DNA from: 13-2-20CM-68-14 sp046733295
Lineage (GTDB): Bacteria > Actinomycetota > Thermoleophilia > Gaiellales > Gaiellaceae
Length of the DNA: 64,000 bases
Assembly: GCA_046733295.1 (NCBI GenBank)
Contig: JBKPOY010000038.1
Coordinates: 1 to 64,000 of the forward strand
Reading direction: 5' to 3'
Shown here: positions 17,417 to 24,890 of the stretch, in pieces
Layout of the letters: every line of letters starts with the position of its first letter
Position numbering within the stretch: position 1 is the stretch's first letter
Translations under genes and position numbers: made by a program
The notes under the pieces: model-generated
What the model was told of the DNA's origin: nothing
Databases searched by the model: none
The model's input: the letters and a program-made list of their open reading frames with translations, nothing else

Positions 17417-17444
17417 TCAACTCGGCGCAGCCCGGCGCCGATAG
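17417..17444 (+). promoter_or_regulatory. Sigma-28-like promoter of pilD
   Basis: TCAACTCG, 12 nt, GCCGATAG (17437-17444). The GTG start follows 7 nt later. The -10 overlaps a Shine-Dalgarno-like AGGAGG that would then lie upstream of the transcript start. Confidence 0.5.
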
Positions 17445-17451
17445 GAGGATC

Positions 17452-18204
17452 GTGAACGCTGCGCTCGCCGCCTTCGCCTTTGCCCCTGGGCTCGCCGTGG
17501 GAAGCTTCCTGAACGTCGTCGCCGCCCGGCTGCCGCTGCGGCAATCCGTCATCAGGCCCCGCTCGGCATGCATGCGCTGCGGCAACGAGCTCGCGTGGTT
17601 CGACAACGTGCCGCTGGTCTCGTACCTCGCCCTCCGTGGGCGCTGCCGCTCCTGCGGCGTGCGAATCGGGCTCCTCTACCCGGCCGTGGAGCTGGCCACC
17701 GCGGTCCTGGTGGCGGCGTGCGTGTTGAAGTTCGGTCTCACCGCGCAGGCGCTCGTGGCCGCGTTCTTCTGCGCCGTGCTCGTCGCGGTGACCGCGACCG
17801 ACATCACGCACCGGATCGTCCCGAACCGGATCGTCGTCCCGGCCGCCGGCATCGTGCTCGTCGCCCAGACGGCGATCGAGCCGAGCCCCCAGTGGCTGAT
17901 CGGCGCGCTCGGGGCCTCGCTCTTCCTCTTCGTCGCGGCGCTGGCGTACCCGGCCGGCATGGGGATGGGGGACGTGAAGCTCGCCCTGCTGATGGGCGCG
18001 GCGCTCGGCAAGACGGTTCCCGTGGCGATGCTGAGCGGGATGATCTTCGCGCTGCTGCCGAGCCTCCTCCTGCTTGCCCGGCACGGCTCGGCGGCGCGCA
18101 AGATGGCGATTCCCTTCGCGCCCTTCCTAGCGCTGGGCAGCGTTCTGGCGCTGTTCGCCGGCCCGTGGCTGCTGCACGGCTACTGGGCGCTCTTCACGGC
18201 CTAG
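17452..18204 (+). CDS. pilD: Prepilin peptidase (A24 family)
   Basis: A 250-residue polytopic membrane protease that cleaves and N-methylates prepilins. An N-terminal cytoplasmic zinc domain has the two CxxC pairs (CMRCGNELAW and CRSCGV), and SFLNVVAARLP precedes it. The catalytic aspartates are in TDITHRIVPN and GMGDVKL. About seven hydrophobic helices are visible. Start GTG. It serves the four prepilin-like genes in this locus (15068, 21240, 21777, 27781) and probably the PilX-like one. Confidence 0.95.
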   Translation: MNAALAAFAFAPGLAVGSFLNVVAARLPLRQSVIRPRSACMRCGNELAWFDNVPLVSYLALRGRCRSCGVRIGLLYPAVELATAVLVAACVLKFGLTAQALVAAFFCAVLVAVTATDITHRIVPNRIVVPAAGIVLVAQTAIEPSPQWLIGALGASLFLFVAALAYPAGMGMGDVKLALLMGAALGKTVPVAMLSGMIFALLPSLLLLARHGSAARKMAIPFAPFLALGSVLALFAGPWLLHGYWALFTA

Positions 18205-18219
18205 AACCCCCGAAAAACC

Positions 18220-18247
18220 TCAGGTTTCCGGCCGCTGGCGCCGATAC
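18220..18247 (+). promoter_or_regulatory. Sigma-28-like promoter of pilB
   Basis: TCAGGTTT, 12 nt, GCCGATAC (18240-18247). It is 21 nt before the GTG start; a GAGGG lies in the short leader. Confidence 0.5.
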
Positions 18248-18268
18248 CTCATTCGAGGGATATGACCC

Positions 18269-20065
18269 GTGAATCCTGAGCGCCCCAACCTGCGGACCGC
18301 CGGCAAGGCGGGCTCCAGAGCCGGCGACGACGGCGGCTCGTCGCCGCCTGCGTTCGGCGGCGGCGTGAACGCGACCGCCGAGCTCGTAGCCGACCTGCTC
18401 GCGGCGACCGGGCTGCTCGCGGAGGACAAGCTCAACGTCGTCCGCGGCGCCGCCGGCCAGGGCTCGATCGCCCAGGCGATCGTGGAGGAGGGCTATGCCG
18501 CGAGCGAGGGCGTGGCCCGGATGCTCTCGGCCCGTTACCACCTGCCGCTGGTCGACCTCGCCTTGAACGGGGTGGCGGAGGAGGCGGCGAAGGCGGTGCC
18601 GCTGCACGTGCTCGAGCGTCTGACTGCCATCCCGTACGAGCTCGACGACGACACGCTGCGCGTCGCGATCGCAGATCCCGGCAACGTGCACGCCATCGAC
18701 GAGCTCCGGCTCGCGACGCGGCACCAGGTCGAGCTCGCCGTCGCCTCGCGCGACGACATCCTCGCCGAGACCCGCCGCCTCTCCCGCGCCTCCGAGGCCT
18801 TCGGGGCCCGCGCGGTGCTGGAGGAGGAAGCGGCCGCGATGGAGGAGGAAGAGGAAGAGGCCGACGATCTCGAGGCGGACGACGGGATCTCGGACGCGCC
18901 GCTCGTCCGGCTCGTCAACTCAATCATCTTTCAGGCGGCCGAGGATGGGGCCTCGGACGTCCACTTCGAGCCGCAGGAGGACGCCCTCGTCGTTCGCCTC
19001 CGGATCGACGGCGTCCTCCACGAGGTGCAGCGCATTCCGAAGCGGATGATGGCGGGCGTGACCACGCGTCTGAAGGTGCTCGCGAAGCTCGACATCGCCG
19101 AGCGGCGTAAGCCGCAGGACGGTCGCATCTCGCTGAACGCGGCCGCGGCCGGTCGACTGCTCGACATCCGTGTCGCGACGCTGCCCACGGTGGAGGGCGA
19201 GTCGCTCGTCATGCGCCTCCTCGACAAGTCGAAGAAGGCTCCGACGCTGGAGGAGCTCGGCCTGTCGGACGAGATGCGCGAGCGGCTGTCCGAGCTGATC
19301 CGGCGGCCGACCGGCGCCCTCCTCGTGACCGGGCCGACGGGTTCCGGTAAATCGACGACGCTCTACGCGTCGCTGGCGGAGATCAACCAGCCCTCGATCA
19401 ACATCATCACGGTCGAGGATCCGGTCGAGTACCGCCTTGCGGGCATCAACCAGGTGCAGATCAACCAGCGCGCCGGTCTCACCTTCGCGGCCGCGCTGCG
19501 CTCGATCCTCCGGTCCGACCCCGACGTCGTGATGGTGGGTGAGATCCGCGACCCCGAGACGGCGAAGATCTCGATCGAGGCGGCCCTGACGGGTCACCTC
19601 GTCCTCTCGACGCTGCACACGAACGACGCGCCCGGCGCTCTGACACGGTTGAACGAGATGGGCGTCGAGCCGTTCCTGACCGGCTCGGCCGTCACGGGCG
19701 TGCTGGCGCAGCGGCTCGCGCGGAAGCTCTGCACGCACTGCTGCGAGATGTACCAGCCGTCCGTGGACGAGCTCCTGAAGGCACGCGTCTCCCCGGACGT
19801 GGCCGCCTCGGCCGACGGGATGGTCTTCTACCGCAAGAAGGGCTGTCCCCGGTGCGGCCAGACAGGTTACAAGGGCCGGATCGGCATCTACCAGCTGTTG
19901 ACGATGACGGAGCAGATCGAGACGCTCGCGGCCCAGAAGGCGAGCCGCGAGGACATCGAGCGGGCGGCAATGGACGACGGCATGCGCACCCTGTGGGACG
20001 ACGGCATCGCCAAGGTCGCCGCCGGCCTCACGTCGGTCGAAGAGCTCGCGCGGATCACCGTGTAG
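18269..20065 (+). CDS. pilB: Type IV pilus assembly ATPase
   Basis: A 598-residue extension motor. An MshEN/GSPII_E-N domain (about 35-185) is followed by an acidic linker (Glu-rich, about 188-205). The ATPase core has Walker A GPTGSGKSTT, Asp box ITVEDPVEY, Walker B DVVMVGEIRDPET and His box GHLVLSTLHTNDA. The tetracysteine zinc site (CTHC and CPRCGQTGYKGR) distinguishes PilB/GspE from PilT. Its partners PilC, PilM, PilN and PilO are encoded within 10 kb. The MshEN domain in relatives can bind c-di-GMP, which may connect to the cyclases in this window; the ligand motif is not verified here. Start GTG. Confidence 0.95.
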   Translation: MNPERPNLRTAGKAGSRAGDDGGSSPPAFGGGVNATAELVADLLAATGLLAEDKLNVVRGAAGQGSIAQAIVEEGYAASEGVARMLSARYHLPLVDLALNGVAEEAAKAVPLHVLERLTAIPYELDDDTLRVAIADPGNVHAIDELRLATRHQVELAVASRDDILAETRRLSRASEAFGARAVLEEEAAAMEEEEEEADDLEADDGISDAPLVRLVNSIIFQAAEDGASDVHFEPQEDALVVRLRIDGVLHEVQRIPKRMMAGVTTRLKVLAKLDIAERRKPQDGRISLNAAAAGRLLDIRVATLPTVEGESLVMRLLDKSKKAPTLEELGLSDEMRERLSELIRRPTGALLVTGPTGSGKSTTLYASLAEINQPSINIITVEDPVEYRLAGINQVQINQRAGLTFAAALRSILRSDPDVVMVGEIRDPETAKISIEAALTGHLVLSTLHTNDAPGALTRLNEMGVEPFLTGSAVTGVLAQRLARKLCTHCCEMYQPSVDELLKARVSPDVAASADGMVFYRKKGCPRCGQTGYKGRIGIYQLLTMTEQIETLAAQKASREDIERAAMDDGMRTLWDDGIAKVAAGLTSVEELARITV

Positions 20066-20122
20066 GCATTCGGTCGGAACGGGCGCGGCGTGACGATCGC
20101 GTTCGACCCGCGTGACACTCCT

Positions 20123-20142
20123 GTAATCACGTCGGACACCGC
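20123..20142 (-). repeat. REP copy (inverted)
   Basis: On the minus strand it reads GCGGTGTCCGACGTGATTAC; it shares GGTGTCCGACGTGA with the copy at 27719. It forms an inverted pair with 20211-20229 in the otherwise featureless gap between pilB and the next gene. Confidence 0.7.
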
Positions 20143-20210
20143 ACGCGGGCCGGCAGAACCGCCGTCCGTGCAGCGGTTTCGTCGCAACTGTGGAACGTCC
20201 GTGGCAGTTC

Positions 20211-20229
20211 GGTAACGGTGTCCGACACC
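20211..20229 (+). repeat. REP copy
   Basis: GGTAACGGTGTCCGACACC, a near-palindrome identical over the core to copies flanking the REP-associated transposase gene at 27.1-27.7 kb. Confidence 0.75.
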
Positions 20230-20255
20230 AGGACGCGGCCCGGGCGGCCGCAGCT

Positions 20256-20534
20256 CTACTGGGCCTGTACGTCGCAGCCGAGGTACATCAGCGCCTCGAC
20301 CGCTTCGGTCACGAAAGCCGTCGCCTGCTTCGCGTCCGCGAAGGTGTACGGCCCCGGCTCGACGGTGGCCGTGGACGGGGCGCCGACCGGGTAGACCTCC
20401 GCTTCGACGACGCAGGAGTCGCCGAAGTCGACCGCCTTCAGCACGGCCACCGAGCGGCCGTCCTTGCGTGCGTGCCGGACGAACAGCTCCCGGCCCGCAC
20501 CGGGGGAGGCGCCGGCGTCCGCGGCCTTGGCCAT
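20256..20534 (-). CDS. Small protein of unknown function
   Basis: A 92-residue protein without a recognised domain. The ATG overlaps the stop of the upstream thioredoxin-like gene by one base, so the two form a unit driven by the sigma-28-like promoter at 21150. The sequence alternates short beta-like stretches (GRSVAVLKAVDFGDSCVVEAEVYP) with a C-terminal helix (ATAFVTEAVEALMYLG) and looks like a small cytoplasmic alpha/beta protein. Two cysteines (DSCVV, LGCDV) are present. Function unknown; a pilus-related role is suggested only by its promoter and neighbours. Confidence 0.65.
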   Translation of the reverse strand: MAKAADAGASPGAGRELFVRHARKDGRSVAVLKAVDFGDSCVVEAEVYPVGAPSTATVEPGPYTFADAKQATAFVTEAVEALMYLGCDVQAQ

Positions 20535-21142
20535 CAGGCGCTCGGCGCTGCGTTCGCCGCGGCCTGAGCGACCGTATCTGCGTCGATGTACCCGTTGATC
20601 CGCACGTAGAGCTCCTGCGGCCGGCGGAAGACGAGAACGGCGGGGGCGTCGAGCAGCCGGTTTCCGGCATCGGCGCTCGAGCCGATCAGCGTCGAGAGCG
20701 CCAGGACGTCGTCATTGCTGTCCGCGCTGATTCGAACGAACCCGGCTCCGACCCGGTTCGCACCCGCCTTCGCCTCCTCGTACGCGAGCTCGTCGACCGA
20801 GGCGCCGGGGACGACGAGCGAGACGACCACGACGGAGTTGCGTTGGAGAGCCGCCGACAGCGTGGCCGGCATGCCGTCCGTCGCCGACTGAGTCTTCGCG
20901 ACCGCCGGCGGAGCGAGAGGGTGCTTCGCCTTCGCCGTCCGCACCTTCGTGCGCACCGCCTTGGCCTTCGCCTTCGTGGCGGGCCGCGGCCGCGCGGTCT
21001 TCTTGACCGGGTGCAGCGGTTTGATCACCTTCGGAGTCGCGCTCGACGCAGATTGACCCCGTCCGAGGAAGAGGAAGCCGACGACGAGCAGCAGGGCGCC
21101 GCCCAGACCGACGGCAGCGTAAATTCGGTACCGCGGATTCAC
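20534..21142 (-). CDS. Membrane-anchored thioredoxin-like-fold protein lacking CxxC
   Basis: A 202-residue protein with one N-terminal transmembrane helix (about 9-27), a Lys/Ala/Pro-rich linker (about 35-80) and a C-terminal domain. That domain's pattern (NSVVVVSLVVPGASVDELAYEEA, VGAGFVRISADSND, LLDAPAVLVFRRP, INGYIDADTVAQAA) resembles a thioredoxin-like fold without a redox CxxC. The fold call is by eye. The GTG start lies 7 nt beyond a near-consensus sigma-28-like -10, implying a leaderless mRNA. It is encoded next to the two major pilins and shares their promoter class, so it may be an accessory pilus or surface protein. Confidence 0.65.
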   Translation of the reverse strand: MNPRYRIYAAVGLGGALLLVVGFLFLGRGQSASSATPKVIKPLHPVKKTARPRPATKAKAKAVRTKVRTAKAKHPLAPPAVAKTQSATDGMPATLSAALQRNSVVVVSLVVPGASVDELAYEEAKAGANRVGAGFVRISADSNDDVLALSTLIGSSADAGNRLLDAPAVLVFRRPQELYVRINGYIDADTVAQAAANAAPSA

Positions 21143-21149
21143 CTTCCCT

Positions 21150-21177
21150 CTATCGGCACGGACGCCGGATCCCTTTA
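21150..21177 (-). promoter_or_regulatory. Sigma-28-like promoter (best match in window)
   Basis: On the minus strand: TAAAGGGA, 12 nt, GCCGATAG (-10 at 21150-21157). It sits 7 nt before the GTG of the thioredoxin-like gene. Confidence 0.65.
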
Positions 21178-21188
21178 CGCGCGCGTGA

Positions 21189-21217
21189 ACAAAAAAGGGC
21201 GCGGTTTCCCGCGCCCT
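21189..21217 (-). terminator. Rho-independent terminator of pilin copy 2
   Basis: Stem AAAGGGCGCGG / CCGCGCCCTTT (21192-21202 with 21207-21217), loop of 4 nt, then TTTTTT on the minus strand. The same stem recurs after the other pilin gene. Confidence 0.92.
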
Positions 21218-21239
21218 TTCGCAAGGATCGGCTCTCCGC

Positions 21240-21623
21240 TTAGCAGGTGCCGGACTTGATGTCGCCCGACGGGCCGGTCTTGTGGTACCGGACGTTGGAC
21301 GGGGGGTTCGTGTTGACGATGCAGTAGCCGCCGGCGGTCGCGACCGAGATCTTGATGTTCTTGATCCCGGCGTCGTACGACTGCTGGAGCTTCGTCAGCG
21401 TCACGCCGGCGTAGCCCGTGGCGTGGTCGGCGTTGAACGCCTCCATGCCCGGCACGGCTGCGCGGACGTTCGCCTGCGCGGCCGAGTTCTGCGCGCGGCT
21501 GCGGAAGCTGAGGTACGACGGAATCGCAATCGCAAGCAGGATTCCGAGGATGATGATGACGACGAGGAGCTCGATCAGGGTGAAGCCCTTCTCGTCGGTG
21601 GCAACAGGGTGCCGCAAGCTCAT
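21240..21623 (-). CDS. pilA: Major type IV pilin (copy 2)
   Basis: A 127-residue prepilin. Leader MSLRHPVATDEKG, cleavage before FTLIELLVVIIILGILLAIAI with Glu+5. The short globular domain ends in SGTC with a Cys pair (GGYCIVN and the terminal Cys) that may form the D-loop disulfide. The mature protein is nearly identical to copy 1 encoded immediately upstream, but the leader peptide differs. The start is preceded by AAGGGAG at good spacing, in a leader of about 40 nt from its own sigma-28-like promoter. It has its own terminator. Confidence 0.95.
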   Translation of the reverse strand: MSLRHPVATDEKGFTLIELLVVIIILGILLAIAIPSYLSFRSRAQNSAAQANVRAAVPGMEAFNADHATGYAGVTLTKLQQSYDAGIKNIKISVATAGGYCIVNTNPPSNVRYHKTGPSGDIKSGTC

Positions 21624-21668
21624 GTAGTGCTCCCTTCGGGGTGTGGTTACAGCGGTGGCTACGCCGCT

Positions 21669-21696
21669 GTATCGGCACGCCGTGGGTGACCCACTA
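21669..21696 (-). promoter_or_regulatory. Sigma-28-like promoter of pilin copy 2
   Basis: On the minus strand: TAGTGGGT, 12 nt, GCCGATAC (21669-21676). The -35 is a weaker match. It lies 45 nt before the ATG. Confidence 0.5.
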
Positions 21697-21725
21697 CCCC
21701 AAGATGGGGGAGACGTTGAGGCAAG

Positions 21726-21753
21726 AAAAAGGGCGCGGTCTCCCGCGCCCTTT
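21726..21753 (-). terminator. Rho-independent terminator of pilin copy 1
   Basis: Same stem as the downstream copy (21728-21738 with 21743-21753), followed by TTTTT on the minus strand. Confidence 0.9.
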
Positions 21754-21776
21754 CGAGAAGCAAAGCCGTTTCTGCC

Positions 21777-22172
21777 TTAGCAGGTGCCGGCCTTGATGTC
21801 GCCCGACGGGCCGGTCTTGTGGTACCGGACGTTGGACGGCGGATTCGTGTTGACGATGCAGTAACCGCCAACCGTCGCGACCGAGATCTTGATGTTCTTG
21901 ATCCCGGCGTCGTACGAGGCCTGCAGCTTCGTCAGGGTCACGCCGGCGTAGCCCGTGGCGTGGTCGGCGTTGAACGCCTCCATGCCCGGCACGGCTGCGC
22001 GGACGTTCGCCTGCGCGGCCGAGTTCTGGGCCCGCTTGCGGAAGCTGAGGTACGAGGGAATCGCAATCGCGAGCAGGATTCCCAGGATGATGATCACGAC
22101 GAGAAGCTCGATCAGGGTGAAACCTTCATCGCGCTTCGCGATCGCGACCTTCTTTTGAAGCCTTGCGAGCAT
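21777..22172 (-). CDS. pilA: Major type IV pilin (copy 1)
   Basis: A 131-residue prepilin. Leader MLARLQKKVAIAKRDEG, then FTLIELLVVIIILGILLAIAI. The mature sequence differs from copy 2 at only a few positions (SFRK/SFRS, KLQA/KLQQ, ATVGG/ATAGG, IKAG/IKSG). AAGGAGG lies 8 nt before the ATG, the strongest Shine-Dalgarno in the pilus locus, as expected for the abundant subunit. It is followed by its own terminator, so the two pilins are separate transcripts. A CCGATAA -10-like element lies 43 nt upstream. Confidence 0.95.
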   Translation of the reverse strand: MLARLQKKVAIAKRDEGFTLIELLVVIIILGILLAIAIPSYLSFRKRAQNSAAQANVRAAVPGMEAFNADHATGYAGVTLTKLQASYDAGIKNIKISVATVGGYCIVNTNPPSNVRYHKTGPSGDIKAGTC

Positions 22173-22215
22173 ACGGTGTCCTCCTTGCAGGATGCGTCGG
22201 GGTGGCTCGCAGTGC

Positions 22216-22244
22216 TTATCGGTCGCGACGAGTCCCCCCGGATA
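22216..22244 (-). promoter_or_regulatory. Weak sigma-28-like promoter of pilin copy 1
   Basis: On the minus strand: -10 ACCGATAA (22216-22223). The -35 candidate TATCCGGG requires a 13-nt spacer instead of 12. Position and leader length match those of pilin copy 2. Confidence 0.35.
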
Positions 22245-22295
22245 CCCCCGGAATGGGGGAGATCGAGCCGACGCGAACGCACTGCTTTCGCGGGG

Positions 22296-22323
22296 TTAAG
22301 AAACGCCCGAGCGCTGCCGATAG
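22296..22323 (+). promoter_or_regulatory. Sigma-28-like promoter of the pilT2-pilMNO operon
   Basis: TTAAGAAA, 12 nt, GCCGATAG (22316-22323). GTG at 22333 and ATG at 22336 follow at 9 and 12 nt. Confidence 0.55.
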
Positions 22324-22335
22324 CTCGCTCGAGTG

Positions 22336-23493
22336 ATGCCGGAGACGCCTCTCTCAATCGACGCTCTGCTCGAGCGCATGGTCGCGCTTGGCGCGTCCGA
22401 CCTTCACATCACGGTCGGCTCGCCACCGGTCGCGCGCGTGAACGGAGCGCTCCAGCCCCTCGAGGGGCTGGAGCCGCTCGCGCCCGATCAGACGCACCAG
22501 ATCCTCTACCGGATCCTCTCGACCGAGCAGCAGAAGCAGCTGGAGATCAAGCGTCAAATCGACATGGCGCACTCGATTCCCGGCCTCGCTCGCTTTCGCG
22601 TCAACGTCTACTTCCAGCGCGAGACGCTCGGCGCCGCCTTCCGGCTGATCCCGGCCGAGATCAAGACGCTCGAGGAGCTCGGGATTCCGACGAGCCTGCA
22701 CGGCCTCACGGAGAGGCCGCGCGGCCTCGTGCTCGTGACCGGCCCGACCGGCTCGGGCAAGTCGACCACGCTGGCGGCCCTGATCGACGAGATCAACCGC
22801 AAGCGCCCCGAGCACATCCTCACGATCGAGGACCCGGTCGAGTTCGTTCACCGCCACAAGAAGTGCATCGTCAACCAGCGCGAGATCGGCCCCGACACGC
22901 CGACGTTCGCGGAGGGCCTCCGGGCTGCGCTGCGCCAGGACCCCGACGTGATCCTCCTCGGCGAGATGCGCGACCTCGAGACGATCGGGACGGCGATCAC
23001 GGCCGCCGAGACGGGGCACCTCGTCTTCGCAACCCTGCACACGCAGAGCGCGCCGAGCACCGTCGACCGGATCATCGACGCGTTCCCGGGAGCGCAGCAG
23101 GAACAGATCCGCGTGCAGCTCGCTGCGACGCTTGAAGGGATCGTCACCCAGGCCCTGCTTCGCACGGCCGACGGAACGGGCCGCGTCGCAGCCCTCGAGA
23201 TCCTTTATCCGGACGACGCCGTCCGGAACCTCATCCGCCAGGGCAAGGTCGAGCAGATCTACTCGGTCATGCAAACCGGGACCGGCAAGGGCATGCAGAC
23301 GATGGAGCAGGCGCTTGCAGACCTGACGCTGCGGCGCATCATCACGCTCGAGACCGCCCTCAGCCGCTCCAGCAAGCCCGAGCAGCTGTTCGGGTTGCTC
23401 GAGCGGGCCGGCTTCGATGTCGGCGACGCCGCTGCGGGGCTCACGGTGGAGCCGCCGCCGCTCGCCGGAGCACTAAGGGTCGCGGGGAGCTAG
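22336..23493 (+). CDS. pilT: PilT-like type IV pilus retraction ATPase (copy 2)
   Basis: About 385 residues (a GTG one codon upstream is equally possible). N-terminal ALLERMVALGASDLHITVGSPP, Walker A GPTGSGKSTT, Asp box LTIEDPVEF, Walker B DVILLGEMRDLET, His box GHLVFATLHT, and C-terminal AVRNLIRQGK, the genuine retraction-type motif, a better match than in copy 1. It has no zinc tetracysteine, consistent with PilT rather than PilB. It heads an operon with pilM, pilN, pilO and a PilP-like gene; the spacing to pilM is 2 nt. Having two PilT-class motors allows division of labour (PilT/PilU-like), which is inference. Confidence 0.92.
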   Translation: MPETPLSIDALLERMVALGASDLHITVGSPPVARVNGALQPLEGLEPLAPDQTHQILYRILSTEQQKQLEIKRQIDMAHSIPGLARFRVNVYFQRETLGAAFRLIPAEIKTLEELGIPTSLHGLTERPRGLVLVTGPTGSGKSTTLAALIDEINRKRPEHILTIEDPVEFVHRHKKCIVNQREIGPDTPTFAEGLRAALRQDPDVILLGEMRDLETIGTAITAAETGHLVFATLHTQSAPSTVDRIIDAFPGAQQEQIRVQLAATLEGIVTQALLRTADGTGRVAALEILYPDDAVRNLIRQGKVEQIYSVMQTGTGKGMQTMEQALADLTLRRIITLETALSRSSKPEQLFGLLERAGFDVGDAAAGLTVEPPPLAGALRVAGS

Positions 23494-23495
23494 CG

Positions 23496-24890
23496 GTGGT
23501 CGACTGGAACAAGGAAGTCAAGCTCTCGGACGTCTTCGGGCGCAAGGACAAGTCCGAATCGGCCGGCGAGCAGGCACCCGAAGCGCCCGCCGAACCCGTC
23601 GAGACGCCCTCCCCGGCCGAGCCGAAGGCGCCCTTTTGGAAGCGCGAGATCTCGCTCGGCGGCGGCAAGCCGAAGGCGGAGCGAAAGGCGAAGGAGCCCA
23701 AGCAGAAGCAGCCGAAGGCGGAGGAGAAGAAGAAGAAGGACGGCACGCCGTTCTACAAGCGTGAGCTCTCCTTCGGGTCGAAGGGCTCCTCGTCGAAGAA
23801 GCAGCTCAAGAGCGGCGCGAGCGGCCGGACGAAGAAGCTCGTCGGGCTGAAGCTCGGCGGCTCGCAGCTCGCGGCCGCGCGCGTCAACAACAACGGCGTG
23901 CCGGAGCTCGTGCAGCTCGCGCGGACGGATCTCGAGCCCGGGATCATCGTCGGCGGCGAGCTCCGCGATCCGGACCTGCTCGCCGAGTCGTTGAAGGAAT
24001 TCTTCAGGGCGCACAAGCTGCCGCGCCAAGGTGTGCGGCTCGGCATTGCGAACAACCGGATCGGCGTCCGGATCTTCGACATCGCGGGGATCGAGGACGC
24101 CAATCAGCTCGAGAACGCAATCCGATTCCGCGCGCAGGAGGCACTGCCGATCCCGATCGAGGAGGCGGTGCTCGACTACCACGTCCTCGACGAGCGGACG
24201 GACGAGGAAGGCCAGCCGCTGCGCCGCGTTCTGCTCGTCGTCGCGTACCGCGACCTCGTCGACCGCTACATCTCGGCCTGCAAGAAGGCCGGCATCAAGC
24301 TCGCGGGGATCGATCTCGAGGCCTTCGCGCTGCTGCGCGCGCTTGCGGAGCCGCCGGAGTTCGACGCGCCGCCCTCGAACGCGGCGCTCGTCGTGGTCTC
24401 GATCGGGCACGAGCGTTCGACCTTCGCCGTTTCAGACGGCCGGGTCTGCGAGTTCACCCGCGTGCTCGACTGGGGCGGCGCGACGCTGAACGTTGCGGTC
24501 GCGCGGGCCCTGGAGCTCGCTCCCTCGGAGGCGGAGCCTTTCAAGCGCATGCTTTCGCTCTCGCACGACGACACGCCCGAGGGGCTGACGCAGGAACAGG
24601 CGGCCGCGGCTCGGGAGGCGCTTCGCAAGCAGCTCCAAGCGTTCGCGCGCGAGCTCGTCTCCTCGCTTCAGTTCTACCAGAACCAACCGGGGTCTCTCGG
24701 CATTGGCGAGATCGTGATCACAGGCGGTACCGCGCACCTGCACGGGCTCGCCGAGGAGCTCCACAAGCTGATCGGCGTTCGAGTGCGCGTCGGCGACCCG
24801 CTGGCCCGCGTCAAGCTCGGCAAGCGTGTCGGCGAGGCCGAGCAGGTCGGCTCGCTGGCCGTGGCGATCGGCCTGGGGATCGAGGACTAG
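23496..24890 (+). CDS. pilM: PilM-like actin-fold pilus assembly protein with N-terminal repeats
   Basis: A 464-residue protein. The FtsA/PilM-like core begins near residue 114 (KKLVGLKLGGSQLAAARV) and includes ALPIPIEEAVLDYHV, VVVSIGHERSTFAV and ITGGTAHLHGLAEEL, the ATP-binding elements of the actin fold. About 110 extra residues precede it. They are charged and low-complexity, and carry three spaced copies of an aromatic-x-K-x-E motif: WNKEVKLSDVFG (4), WKREISLGG (48) and YKRELSFGS (87). PilM normally binds the N-terminal INLLP peptide of PilN, which is present in the next gene. The GTG start is 3 nt after the pilT2 stop. The extension may be a docking region; no function is known to me. 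Confidence 0.9.
   Translation: MVDWNKEVKLSDVFGRKDKSESAGEQAPEAPAEPVETPSPAEPKAPFWKREISLGGGKPKAERKAKEPKQKQPKAEEKKKKDGTPFYKRELSFGSKGSSSKKQLKSGASGRTKKLVGLKLGGSQLAAARVNNNGVPELVQLARTDLEPGIIVGGELRDPDLLAESLKEFFRAHKLPRQGVRLGIANNRIGVRIFDIAGIEDANQLENAIRFRAQEALPIPIEEAVLDYHVLDERTDEEGQPLRRVLLVVAYRDLVDRYISACKKAGIKLAGIDLEAFALLRALAEPPEFDAPPSNAALVVVSIGHERSTFAVSDGRVCEFTRVLDWGGATLNVAVARALELAPSEAEPFKRMLSLSHDDTPEGLTQEQAAAAREALRKQLQAFARELVSSLQFYQNQPGSLGIGEIVITGGTAHLHGLAEELHKLIGVRVRVGDPLARVKLGKRVGEAEQVGSLAVAIGLGIED

Noticed and set aside
15622..18084. 820-codon open frame on the minus strand
   Set aside because: Antisense to three well-supported genes (minor prepilin, PilX-like, pilD). Arg/Gly/Asp-rich shadow translation with no domain, produced by GC-rich third positions.
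21240..22172. Possible CRISPR or phage array because of the strong repeat
   Set aside because: The repetition is fully explained by two pilin genes and their identical terminator stems.
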